Assembly (NCBI GenBank): GCA_031550405.1 | Contig: JAVBOP010000016.1 | Location: 1 to 29,564, forward strand | DNA: 29,564 nucleotides | DNA from: JAVBOP01 sp031550405 | GTDB lineage: Bacteria > Bacteroidota > Ignavibacteria > Kapaibacteriales > UBA2268 | Direction: 5' to 3' | Part shown: positions 16,016 through 23,353 of the stretch, piece by piece | Layout of the letters: each line of letters begins with the position of its first letter | Position numbering within the stretch: the stretch's first letter is position 1 | Translations under genes and position numbers: made by a program | The notes under the pieces: model-generated | Databases searched by the model: none | What the model was told of the DNA's origin: nothing | Seen by the model: the letters and a program-made list of their open reading frames with translations, nothing else

Positions 16016-17320
16016 ATGAAAAAAATTATTCTGATGATGTTGATGACTGTGGGCATGTATGCACATGTATATGCACTGCCTGAGAATGGCTATGTTGTGC
16101 CGCTGTGCCGCGCCTTCAGCAAAGATTTGTTTGATTTAAACGCCCAGCCATTCCTTGCCCCTACTGTGCGCGTGGTTAATGCGACGTCCAATGCGGCATT
16201 CTATCACTCTGCATACGTGCCGCGCAAGGTAAATAAACCCTACTTCCGACTAAGCCTGAACGGCATGCTTGGCTTTGTAAGCAACGATATGAAGACATTT
16301 ACGCCGCAATTCCCTATGCAGCCAATGGATCCCAATGAAATTCTAAAATATGCCTCTTTCACGCTCTATCCCACAATGAGTATAAATATTAAAGATACTG
16401 TAGGGTTACTGAATTATCTTTTGCAAACGCTGATTTATGACGGCGTTGTAACTTACAAGACGATTATTCCACCTACGCAAGCCTCCACGTCGCTTGGCAA
16501 CCTGCAAACGGATTTGAATCTGCCGCATGATGTCATGCTCGAACTGGTCAATGATAACATTATTATGAAGCAATTAAAGCAAGTTAACCCTGAGATTGCC
16601 AGTCAGATAGAAAATGCGGTGATGGGTTTGCCTGAAAATTTCACGCTGTTTGCGGGAGGCGATATTAACACTATAATTGCGGGTGTGCCGCAGCTTGAAG
16701 TTGGTTCGCTGTTTGGGACGGAGCTGCTCATACGTTTTGTGCCTCGTATAGACCTTGGGCAGTATATCGGTAAGTTTGAATTTTGGGGGTTAGGTGTGAA
16801 GCATAGCATATCTCAATATTTTTATGAAGATAGCAACCGTGATGGCAATATCGCCAAGCGCCCGAATATAGCGCCGTTTGATTTGGCTGTGCAGGCGGTA
16901 TATCAAAAAACGAAGCTTGTGAACACTGTTGGGGTAACCAAAGCTGAGCTTGTTGCTAATGCCAATATATTTACGGTGAACGTGCATGCAAGCAAAAATT
17001 TTAATAACATAATAGAGGCATATACAGGCATAAGCTATGACAATATTGACATAAGCGGCAGTTATACCTATACCTTGCCTATTGAGATGCAGGGACAGAT
17101 AGGTTTGGTAACCAAAGACCCTGTAACGGGTGAGTATATAGTAGATCCGCCGGAATATCCGGGCGACACCGAGCCGCAAACTTCAATAGTCAATGCTAAG
17201 GACAGCCATATAAAGTGGGTATTGGGCGTTTCCAAAAACATCGGTCCCGTTACGCTCTATCTTGATTATAGCCTCAGCAAATTCAACGTATTTAGTGGCG
17301 GTCTGCAATACAGATTTTAA
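16016..17320 (+). CDS. Outer-membrane beta-barrel protein, DUF6588-like
   Basis: Protein of 434 residues with a signal peptide (KKIILMMLMTVGMYAHVYA, cleavage near residue 20). The mature part starts LPENGYVVPLCRAFSKDLFDLNAQPFLAPTVRV, then shows a long series of outer-membrane strands. A landmark is the segment FEFWGLGVKHSISQYF, followed by a strand pair DLAVQAVYQKTKLVN, a motif I associate with the DUF6588 family of Bacteroidota outer-membrane proteins. It ends VFSGGLQYRF, with the terminal Phe required for BAM-mediated insertion. It is monocistronic, with its own upstream region shared divergently with the propeller lipoprotein. The cargo is unknown. Confidence 0.75.
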   Translation: MKKIILMMLMTVGMYAHVYALPENGYVVPLCRAFSKDLFDLNAQPFLAPTVRVVNATSNAAFYHSAYVPRKVNKPYFRLSLNGMLGFVSNDMKTFTPQFPMQPMDPNEILKYASFTLYPTMSINIKDTVGLLNYLLQTLIYDGVVTYKTIIPPTQASTSLGNLQTDLNLPHDVMLELVNDNIIMKQLKQVNPEIASQIENAVMGLPENFTLFAGGDINTIIAGVPQLEVGSLFGTELLIRFVPRIDLGQYIGKFEFWGLGVKHSISQYFYEDSNRDGNIAKRPNIAPFDLAVQAVYQKTKLVNTVGVTKAELVANANIFTVNVHASKNFNNIIEAYTGISYDNIDISGSYTYTLPIEMQGQIGLVTKDPVTGEYIVDPPEYPGDTEPQTSIVNAKDSHIKWVLGVSKNIGPVTLYLDYSLSKFNVFSGGLQYRF

Positions 17321-17357
17321 GCAGGAGATGGTAATATTTAAGTTAATCATTGCATGA

Positions 17358-17381
17358 AATTATGAAAAAATATTCATAAAT
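17358..17381 (+). repeat. 24-bp TATTCATAAAT element, copy 6
   Basis: AATTATGAAAA, AA, TATTCATAAAT. It ends 17 bases before the ATG of the PH-domain gene. Confidence 0.7.
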
Positions 17382-17398
17382 ATTGTTAAATTAAAGCT

Positions 17399-17812
17399 AT
17401 GAAAAAATATAAATCAAAAGTAGGAAAAACACCTTTTGTAATTGTTGCGATTATATTTGCATGCATATCAATAGCGCTGATTATCCTTCAGGCATGGGTT
17501 AGCTTGGCAATAATTGCTGTTGTAATTATATTTATGGCTTACTCATTTCGCACAACATATTATGTGATTGATGGAAATAATTTATTTGTAAGAGCTGGTT
17601 TTATCATTAATATTACCGTCCAAATTGATAAAATTAAAAAAATAGTTGAAACACACGATTACATTAATGACCTGAATACAGCGACTCTATCTTATGACAG
17701 GCTTGCTATTTACAGCAATAGAGAAACGGTAGTGATTTCGCCGGAAGATAAAATAGAATTTATTAATCATCTAAAACAAATTAATCCAAATATAGAAGTA
17801 GTTTTAAAATAA
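17399..17812 (+). CDS. PH-domain membrane protein (YyaB-like)
   Basis: Protein of 137 residues with two membrane helices near the N-terminus (about 13-31 and 33-49), joined by a very short turn, followed by a cytoplasmic or periplasmic domain. That domain (about 50-137: TYYVIDGNNLFVRAGFIINITVQIDKIKKIVETHDYINDLNTATLSYDRLAIYSNRE, VISPEDKIEFINHLKQINPNIEV) matches the bacterial PH-like family with the YyaB type of arrangement (bPH_4/DUF1200). The biochemical role of this family is unknown. It is followed after only three bases by a 61-codon ORF, so the two are probably co-translated. Confidence 0.8.
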   Translation: MKKYKSKVGKTPFVIVAIIFACISIALIILQAWVSLAIIAVVIIFMAYSFRTTYYVIDGNNLFVRAGFIINITVQIDKIKKIVETHDYINDLNTATLSYDRLAIYSNRETVVISPEDKIEFINHLKQINPNIEVVLK

Positions 17813-17815
17813 TTT

Positions 17816-18001
17816 ATGGCAAAACAACATAATTGCGAACAATGCCCAATACGCGCAAGGCATGATAAAGCACCCAAATCATTATTGGGCAGGTTCTGGA
17901 GATGGCATATAAATTTTTGTCCGGGCTGGAAAAGATACTTTGCCTCTTTAGATGATATGAAGCAAAATAATTTAAAAATAAAGTATAATTTAAAAAAATA
18001 A
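17816..18001 (+). CDS. Small basic Cys/His protein, possible zinc binder
   Basis: Protein of 61 residues starting 3 bases after the stop of the PH-domain gene. It contains CEQC (Cys7, Cys10), then a very basic and aromatic segment RARHDKAPKSLLGRFWRWH, with His31 and Cys35 (HINFCPGWKRY). The spacing C-x2-C ... H-x3-C could hold one zinc ion. The repeated Trp/Arg residues and the C-terminal KIKYNLKK suggest nucleic-acid or membrane contact. I do not recognise a characterised family, although the strict motif looks conserved rather than random. Tight coupling to a membrane PH protein suggests a shared task, but this is inference. Confidence 0.6.
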   Translation: MAKQHNCEQCPIRARHDKAPKSLLGRFWRWHINFCPGWKRYFASLDDMKQNNLKIKYNLKK

Positions 18002-18014
18002 CAATACAGATGCA

Positions 18015-18038
18015 ATTTATTAATAAATATTCATAAAT
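18015..18038 (+). repeat. 24-bp TATTCATAAAT element, copy 7
   Basis: ATTTATTAATA, AA, TATTCATAAAT. It starts 14 bases after the stop of the Cys/His protein. Confidence 0.7.
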
Positions 18039-18119
18039 TATATATATATAACAGCATTATATCATACTACTTAATCCCCTCAATTTGTTTATATTGCAAT
18101 TACAATAATCGACAAAAGT

Positions 18120-18383
18120 ATGGATAGAATAATATCAGATAACCGTCTTATAAATCAACAACTTATAAATACTAAATTGCAGACCCCAAAGAATGTAGTT
18201 TCTTGGTTGGGTGCTATGCAAGCTAATGGATTTTTTAGAATTGCCGGCTTGCCTGCAAGTTCTTCATGGAAAGTTATTTATGATGCAAATGATGGTACAG
18301 GATATACGGATTATGTGCTGCAGGGTGTAACTGTAACAAAAGGTAAGGTAACGACTTTACAAACCGTTACACTGGATAAATAA
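18120..18383 (+). pseudogene. Chimeric ORF: winged-helix start joined to lipoprotein end
   Basis: An 87-codon ORF that looks like two unrelated pieces in frame. Residues 1-36 (DNRLINQQLINTKLQTPK, then VVSWLGAMQA) match the start of the winged-helix DNA-binding family (HTH_42/YcaQ-like), whose members continue with about 300 more residues beginning QDYNMAKWALG. Residues 37-87 (FFRIAGLPASSSWKVIYDAN, then GYTDYVLQGVTVTKGKVTTLQTVTL) instead resemble the last strands of carboxypeptidase-regulatory or DUF4382-like exported lipoproteins. The junction is near 18228. It is best explained by a deletion that removed the 3' part of one gene and the 5' part of another. No signal peptide remains for the second piece. 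It may be translated but is probably not functional. An intrinsic terminator follows. Confidence 0.55.
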
Positions 18384-18418
18384 TACATTGAAAGCAAGCA
18401 GTTATGTAGATTGATTTG

Positions 18419-18454
18419 AAAAAAAATGGCAAGAATACATCCTGCCTTTTTTTT
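18419..18454 (+). terminator. Intrinsic terminator after the chimeric ORF
   Basis: An A run, GGCAAGA (one mismatch), loop ATACA, TCCTGCC and eight T. It sits 35 bases after the stop codon of the chimeric ORF. Confidence 0.7.
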
Positions 18455-18480
18455 ATATTCCTGTCTTTCATATATCCAAA

Positions 18481-18590
18481 ATTTCGTATTATTGTTACAA
18501 AAACAAAGATAATGAAAATATATTAATCAACATTAATTTCGTATTATTGTTACAAAAACAAAGATAATGAAAATATATTAATCAACATTT
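18481..18590. repeat. 55-bp tandem duplication
   Basis: Units 18481-18535 and 18536-18590 begin ATTTCGTATTATTG and agree at all but the last base (A versus T). The unit contains no ORF. It lies between the chimeric ORF and the GNAT gene, which are convergent. Confidence 0.95.
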
Positions 18591-18687
18591 ATGAGGCACG
18601 ACCTGTTTTCTGATGTTCAACATGTTTTGTTAAATGAAATGGCATTGCCTGCTAAATTGTTAATTTACTGGAGGATAGATGTATATT

Positions 18688-18978
18688 CTACACATCTTTC
18701 TTTGCTATATCCTTCCATTCGGGATTTTTTTCCATGTATTTGATGATAAAAGGACATATTGGAATCACTGCTAAGCCTTCCTGCCTGATTATGGTTAGCG
18801 CTCCTTTTGCCAGCGCTCCGGCAATGCCCTGCCCTTGCAATGCTGCAGGAACTTCTGTGTGCGTCAATTGTATCTCACCTGAATCATTTTTATTATATCT
18901 AATTCTTGCCATGTATTTGCCAACATGCAGTTCATATTGATGTTTTTCTTTGTTATCAATTATATCTGTGTTCATCAT
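18688..18978 (-). CDS. Small GNAT-family N-acetyltransferase (COG2388 type)
   Basis: Protein of 96 residues of the compact GNAT group (Acetyltransf_CG). It keeps the central strand and acetyl-CoA loop IQLTHTEVPAALQGQGIAGALAKGAL (about 37-62), where QGQGIAG is the pyrophosphate-binding Q/R-x-x-G-x-G/A loop, and then the family-specific GLAVIPICPFIIKYMEKNPEW (68-88) with Cys75. The start is at 18978 or the next Met. Substrates of this group are generally unknown. It lies 61 bases downstream of the DUF5684-like gene on the same strand, with a 24-bp element between them. Confidence 0.9.
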   Translation of the reverse strand: MMNTDIIDNKEKHQYELHVGKYMARIRYNKNDSGEIQLTHTEVPAALQGQGIAGALAKGALTIIRQEGLAVIPICPFIIKYMEKNPEWKDIAKKDV

Positions 18979-18993
18979 ACTGTATTTTTATAT

Positions 18994-19017
18994 ATTTATG
19001 AATATTTTTTAATAAAT
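18994..19017 (-). repeat. 24-bp TATTCATAAAT element, copy 8
   Basis: ATTTATGAATA, TT, TTTTAATAAAT on the + strand; the reverse complement is identical to copies 2 and 4. It ends 15 bases upstream of the GNAT start. Confidence 0.75.
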
Positions 19018-19039
19018 CGTATCTGTATTGTTATTTTTT

Positions 19040-19483
19040 TTAAAAATTATTATAATTTCTATCTGCAAAATTGTCCTGATTATTAGCTTTTAATGTATAA
19101 ACAGATTTATCGAAACCTAAAATGCAATAAAAAACAGGAGGCAATAAAATTAAACCTACAGCAAAAACAGGGTCCTTGCCAAACGCTTTCGACAAATTAA
19201 TCGAAACTATAATCATAACAATAATATTTACAAATGGTATTAAATAAAGTATCAACCACCATGCAGGACGTCTTACTATTTTCAACATTATGTAATTATT
19301 GTAAATAGGAATTAATGACTTCCAGCCTTCATATCCAGCTTTTTTGAACATTTGCCACATTCCTATAATCATAGGAATACAGTACGCCCAAACAATAGCG
19401 AGATACAACATGAAAAAAACAAAAGTAAACATTCCCATTGCAGGATCGCTTATCTGAGCAACCGAAGAGTAATCATCATACAT
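19040..19483 (-). CDS. DUF5684-like small membrane protein
   Basis: Multi-pass inner-membrane protein. An upstream in-frame Met at 19570 exists, but the Met at 19483 (MYDDYSSVAQISDPAMGMF) has AAGGAAA in front and fits the family, so it is preferred; that gives 147 residues. It shows TM1 (about 19-40), the conserved cytoplasmic segment MFKKAGYEGWKSLIPIYNNYIMLKIVRRPAWW, then two or three further helices (LILYLIPFVNIIVMIIVSINLSKAFG; FAVGLILLPPVFYCILGF). The G-x-E-G-W-x-S-L-I-P-x-Y-N motif is characteristic of DUF5684 and of signal-peptidase-associated membrane proteins. The function is unknown. Confidence 0.75.
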   Translation of the reverse strand: MYDDYSSVAQISDPAMGMFTFVFFMLYLAIVWAYCIPMIIGMWQMFKKAGYEGWKSLIPIYNNYIMLKIVRRPAWWLILYLIPFVNIIVMIIVSINLSKAFGKDPVFAVGLILLPPVFYCILGFDKSVYTLKANNQDNFADRNYNNF

Positions 19484-19627
19484 AAAAAATTTCCTTAAAT
19501 TTAAATAAAGAAACAAAACCGTTGTATTACAAATGTAATAATTTAAAATATGATTTATTATAAAAAACAAAACAATAAATATGTTGCATCAATATTATAT
19601 CCCAAATTCTTACCATAAACATAAATT

Positions 19628-20470
19628 CTATTTGCCAAATTTGTAGGCAAGGTTAATGTAAGGACCGTTATAGTTCCAATTGAAGTCGCCTTGCAAATGA
19701 GTTCTGTCTATATTTATAATAACATCAAAGTTCGTATATCCTAAGTCTATTTCTAGGAAGCGAGTTATACGATATTGCAAGGCAAGCGCCGCATTTAATA
19801 TTTCACCTTTTATACCATCAATTTTTACAGCAAAATAGCTTAATTCGCCGCTAATCGCCCAACGATTGTGAAAAGCATACGTTCCCCAAAATCCCAAATC
19901 AGGCAATGGAGCCGTGAATTTAGCATCATCGCTGATTTCAATATTTGCATTGTCGCCCTGCATTTTCATGCCAATATCAAAGGCAAGAACGTGAAAACCA
20001 AGCAAGGCGCCAAGTTCCAAGTTTTCATTTGATAGAAAAGCGTATCCATAAGATAAGCGGAAAATATTCGTGTTCAAATAGGCAGACACATCCGAGCCGA
20101 TGAAATACGTGTTGTCCCTGAAATGCAGCGAATCCTGAAGGCTCATATTGCTATTCCTGTAAATATTATAATAGGAAAAATCAATTCTGTGCCGTCTGCC
20201 AAGCCGCACATTAGCATTCGCAAGCCAGCTATATGTGTTTTTGTCCATGCCCAAAGTGTTTTCAAAGTCAATATTGGAATACGGCTCATGGTTTGCCCCC
20301 ATGCCAAGATAGGTGTTATTTATAGCGGCAAACGCACCTAATTTAATAGAATATTGAGAGTTAGGCCAAGGGCGTTCCCAAATATGCTCTTGTTTAAGCG
20401 AATCTGGTTGAGAAAACAGTATATTGCTTGCAAATAATATAATTATCGTTATTACTAAAAACCATTTCAT
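19628..20470 (-). CDS. Outer-membrane beta-barrel protein, hypothetical
   Basis: Protein of 280 residues from the ATG at 20470, preceded by AGGA (an in-frame upstream Met exists at 20488 but gives a poor signal peptide). The signal peptide is MKWFLVITIIILFASNILFSQ. The mature part has about ten alternating strands (YSIKLGAFAAINNTYLGMG, RHRIDFSYYNIYRN, NIFRLSYGYAFL, LELGALLGFHVLAFDIGM, WAISGELSYFAVKI, LEIDLGYTNFDVII) and ends GPYINLAYKFGK. The layout resembles small outer-membrane barrels of the OmpW/OmpA-like kind, and a family cannot be assigned by eye. A perfectly palindromic 24-bp element lies 26 bases upstream of the start. Confidence 0.7.
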   Translation of the reverse strand: MKWFLVITIIILFASNILFSQPDSLKQEHIWERPWPNSQYSIKLGAFAAINNTYLGMGANHEPYSNIDFENTLGMDKNTYSWLANANVRLGRRHRIDFSYYNIYRNSNMSLQDSLHFRDNTYFIGSDVSAYLNTNIFRLSYGYAFLSNENLELGALLGFHVLAFDIGMKMQGDNANIEISDDAKFTAPLPDLGFWGTYAFHNRWAISGELSYFAVKIDGIKGEILNAALALQYRITRFLEIDLGYTNFDVIINIDRTHLQGDFNWNYNGPYINLAYKFGK

Positions 20471-20496
20471 AGTTATGTCCTGTTGCAATACACTTG

Positions 20497-20520
20497 ATTT
20501 ATGAATAATTATTCATAAAT
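20497..20520. repeat. 24-bp TATTCATAAAT element, copy 9 (perfect palindrome)
   Basis: ATTTATGAATA, AT, TATTCATAAAT: the whole 24 bases equal their own reverse complement. It lies in the upstream region of the barrel gene starting at 20470. Confidence 0.85.
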
Positions 20521-20633
20521 GTGTGTTTGTATATAAATAGGTTATGAATTAGGAGTAGTACGTTAATAAAATGGAATCGTATCGTTGCTGTTGAAAAAAT
20601 GTAACCAGTTGGTATAATTGCATAAATGGAAAT

Positions 20634-20672
20634 AAGCATAAAAAAAAGCAGAATTATCATCTGCCTTTTTTT
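20634..20672 (-). terminator. Intrinsic terminator after the 320-aa envelope gene
   Basis: Read on the minus strand: an A run, GGCAGA, loop, TCTGC and seven or more T. It lies 12 bases beyond the stop codon at 20684. Confidence 0.65.
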
Positions 20673-20683
20673 CATTCGCCACG

Positions 20684-21640
20684 CTAAAATTCAAATTTTA
20701 AGCCGACATGGAAGCCGTCATTTATATATGGTTCGGCGGATTCAAAGGGCCAATTCATTTTCGATTTTTGCAGCTCCGTATAGCCGAAATCTAATGCCGA
20801 ATTTAAAATAAAATATACAATCGGATATGCTGCAGGCGATGCTTTGCCTACTGTTCGAGTGAAGATATTCAATAAGCCGTCAGCAGCGCCTTTGATGATT
20901 GCACTGCCAGCCCATTTCCAAAACAAATAGCGCGGATAAATCACCGTTCTATCAACTCCTAAATTCAAACTTATCATATTCGCCACTTTGAAGGCATTTA
21001 TTTCGCTCGTGTATTTTTCCCCGAAGCGAAAATCGCCATCGTAAGGCGTTGTTACTGCTGCAGCTTGTGCTTGTGGCAACGGCGGCTCTAAAGATGCCTG
21101 ATAATAAGTAATGTCAAGATTTGACCAAATCAATCCGCCACCATTCAGCAATTCCAAATCAATTGCCTTATATCCAGCGCCTTCCATCGAATTGAAGCCG
21201 AACATTATGTGATTGTCAATATATTTTGTTGCATTTTGGAGGTTGGCATCATCCGGTTTTGGCACTCCTTTGCCGAGCTGATAAGTAAAGAACAGTGCAT
21301 TGTATTCTACCAATTCAATCTTCTTTTCCGCTTCGCTGACAGAATCTGTCTGCGGCTTATTAAAAAAAATACTCAATGATTCCTTGCGGAAAAGCAAGCG
21401 CTTAGTTGTGCCTAATTCTATTGACATGGAAAGCATGGAATCGTCGAAATCGCCCGGATATGTTGGGTCTTCGTAGGTAGAATAAGCCGGTCCAACAAAT
21501 AATCTTATCGCCGGATTTTTGAAAATATCGGCATCAATCACTGTTATATCGGCAATTTCCACGCCATCAGCACATATTGGCAAAGCCCATACCAGCAGTG
21601 CAGCGGCAATTAGAGCAGTTATATTTAGTTTCTTTTTCAT
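20684..21640 (-). CDS. Exported envelope protein, probable barrel, hypothetical
   Basis: Protein of 318 residues from the ATG at 21640 (the frame also has a TTG two codons earlier). The signal peptide KKKLNITALIAAALLVWALPICA ends near residue 25. The mature chain contains repeated aromatic strands (AIRLFVGPAYSTYEDP, MLSMSIELGTTKRLLFRKESLSIFF, EYNALFFTYQLGKGV, NHIMFGFNSMEGAGYKAI) and ends GFHVGLKFEF, a C-terminal Phe typical of outer-membrane barrels. A Gly/Ala-rich segment near residues 240-290 could be a helix pair. The family is not recognised. It follows the S41 protease by 45 bases on the same strand and is followed by a strong terminator, so they probably share a transcript. Confidence 0.65.
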   Translation of the reverse strand: MKKKLNITALIAAALLVWALPICADGVEIADITVIDADIFKNPAIRLFVGPAYSTYEDPTYPGDFDDSMLSMSIELGTTKRLLFRKESLSIFFNKPQTDSVSEAEKKIELVEYNALFFTYQLGKGVPKPDDANLQNATKYIDNHIMFGFNSMEGAGYKAIDLELLNGGGLIWSNLDITYYQASLEPPLPQAQAAAVTTPYDGDFRFGEKYTSEINAFKVANMISLNLGVDRTVIYPRYLFWKWAGSAIIKGAADGLLNIFTRTVGKASPAAYPIVYFILNSALDFGYTELQKSKMNWPFESAEPYINDGFHVGLKFEF

Positions 21641-21670
21641 GTTCAACTCTTATTTTTATAATGATGTATA

Positions 21671-21694
21671 GATTATGAATATTTTTTAATTTTT
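21671..21694 (-). repeat. 24-bp TATTCATAAAT element, copy 10
   Basis: GATTATGAATA, TT, TTTTAATTTTT on the + strand. It contains the stop codon of the S41 protease (21686-21688) and lies 30 bases upstream of the next ATG. Confidence 0.6.
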
Positions 21695-23353
21695 CTTTGC
21701 CTTATTTTGATTTCTTATTTTTTCGGCAACAGGAAACAGCTCCGATGCCTTCCTGATTTGCCTGTCCTGCATTGACCGCACTTGCTGCGACCTGTTCATA
21801 TCCCAGACAATCCTTGCCAGTTGCGCTTTGATGTCATTCTTAATATACGGCTCATCGTTCCTGTATTTGTCTTCATCCCATTCAATATCTTTGCTTGCGG
21901 CAAGCTCCTTCAAATCCTTTATCATAGAGTTTGTAACCTCAAATTCTTTTATGAACTTATTGAAATCATCGCCATATTTTTCCTTCACATCTTTGCCATT
22001 ATTCAGCGACTTTGCTATAAATTCGTCAATTACACGCCTGCCATAAAGATAGCGGGACAGCATTGTTATGGAATCATATTTGACAATATAATCAGGCGTA
22101 ATGCCGCCGCCACCAATCACCGGGCGCCCGCTTCTTGTGTGGAATACTTCAATAGAATCCATATTTATTTTGGTTGTATCCTTTTTGCCTTTGCTGCTAT
22201 TCTTACTGGCTTCCTCTTTCTTTATCTTGTCCAGCGCATGTTCAAGGTTAGAACCTTCCTCCAGCTCAAGCCTGCCAACAAGCCTGCGGTAATCCTCCTT
22301 ATCTTCATAAGGACGCTGGATGCAGCGACCCGATGCAGTATAATATCGTGCAAGAGTCAGTCTGATTGCCGAACCGTCAGTGAGCGGAATTTGGCTTTGC
22401 ACAAGCCCTTTGCCGAACGAATTAGTGCCGACAATGAGACCTCTATCCAAGTCCTGTATCGAGCCTGATACAATCTCGCTTGCTGAGGCAGAGCCCGCAT
22501 CAATCAAGACCACAAGCGGAATGTTTTCAAGTTCATTGCCTTTTCGGGCAATAAATGTCTGGTTCTTGTCCGTTCTTCTCGCGACGGTATAAACAATTGT
22601 ATCCCTTTCCAAAAACTCATCTGCCATGTAATACGCTTGCGGCAGCAATCCGCCGCCATTTCCCCGCAAATCCAGAATCAGCCTTTGCATGCCTTGCTGT
22701 TTCAGTTCACGTGCAGCTTTCAGCATCTCCTCATGCGTAGTACCTGCAAATCTGTTTACGGATAATATGCCGATATCTGTGTTCGGAAGCATGTACGAAT
22801 AGACGCTATACAGCGGTATTTTATCTCTAATTATATCGAATTTCAGTAAGCCTTTTTCGCCTTTCCTGTATATATCCAGTTTAACCAGTGTACCTTTGGG
22901 ACCCCGCAACAGCTTTGGCACACTGTCCCGTGTAATTCCAACAGCATTGCCGTCATTCACCTTGATAATCTTATCGCCGGGCATAATTCCTGCCGCCTCG
23001 CTTGGTCCGCCTTTGATGGGAGAAATCACAGTCAAGGTATCGCTGTAAATATCAAACTCGACGCCAATTCCTTCAAAACTGCCTTCCATCTGTTCGCTCT
23101 CAGCCTTCATCTGCTTGGGCGACATATATACGGAATGGGGATCCAGATCGCTAAGCATACCACGTATAGCGCCTTCAGTCAGCTTGCCAGTGTCCACAGT
23201 ATCCACATAATCCTTTACTATCAGGCTGAATACAGTCTTGTATTTTTCCCATTGATTGTATATATTATCGCTGCTTACCAGGGGATATATAATCAAACCC
23301 GCAAATACCCCGAAAGCTATCAGAGCCAATACCTTAAAGTATTTTGTTTTCAT
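21686..23353 (-). CDS. C-terminal processing peptidase, S41 family (CtpA/Prc-like)
   Basis: Periplasmic serine protease that trims or degrades proteins from their C-termini. The 555 residues comprise an N-terminal membrane anchor (6-27), a helical cap region with GKLTEGAIRGMLSDLDPHSVYMSPKQM (56-83), a PDZ domain (about 92-175: GSFEGIGVEF, GGPSEAAGIMPGDKIIKVN), and the S41 core, with LILDLRGNGGGLLPQA (225-240) and IDAGSASASEIVSGSIQD (284-301). The likely catalytic Ser290 and Lys315 (SFGKGLVQ) are 25 residues apart, as in E. coli Prc (452/477). The C-terminal ~180 residues (RPVIGGGGITPDYIV and a helical extension) are typical of Bacteroidota/Chlorobi members. The ATG is at 23353. Confidence 0.96.
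   Translation of the reverse strand: MKTKYFKVLALIAFGVFAGLIIYPLVSSDNIYNQWEKYKTVFSLIVKDYVDTVDTGKLTEGAIRGMLSDLDPHSVYMSPKQMKAESEQMEGSFEGIGVEFDIYSDTLTVISPIKGGPSEAAGIMPGDKIIKVNDGNAVGITRDSVPKLLRGPKGTLVKLDIYRKGEKGLLKFDIIRDKIPLYSVYSYMLPNTDIGILSVNRFAGTTHEEMLKAARELKQQGMQRLILDLRGNGGGLLPQAYYMADEFLERDTIVYTVARRTDKNQTFIARKGNELENIPLVVLIDAGSASASEIVSGSIQDLDRGLIVGTNSFGKGLVQSQIPLTDGSAIRLTLARYYTASGRCIQRPYEDKEDYRRLVGRLELEEGSNLEHALDKIKKEEASKNSSKGKKDTTKINMDSIEVFHTRSGRPVIGGGGITPDYIVKYDSITMLSRYLYGRRVIDEFIAKSLNNGKDVKEKYGDDFNKFIKEFEVTNSMIKDLKELAASKDIEWDEDKYRNDEPYIKNDIKAQLARIVWDMNRSQQVRSMQDRQIRKASELFPVAEKIRNQNKAKKN

Larger units (their letters stand above)
18384..18687. other. Gene-free stretch with terminator and tandem repeat
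   Basis: No supported gene. It holds the terminator at 18419-18454 and the 55-bp tandem duplication at 18481-18590. A 50-codon ORF from 18590 overlaps the end of the GNAT gene and shows no family signal. Confidence 0.6.

Noticed and set aside
17816..18001. Calling the 61-residue protein a shadow ORF
   Set aside because: It follows the PH gene by 3 bases in the same strand and has ordered Cys/His and aromatic motifs, so it was kept as a real gene with moderate confidence.
18590..18742. 50-codon ORF starting MRHDLFSDVQHVLL on the + strand
   Set aside because: It overlaps the 3' end of the GNAT gene on the other strand, its later part is just the antisense of that gene, and no ribosome site or family was seen.
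21782..22468. 228-codon + strand ORF
   Set aside because: It is antisense to the S41 protease, whose catalytic motifs are clear; the composition is typical of a shadow frame.
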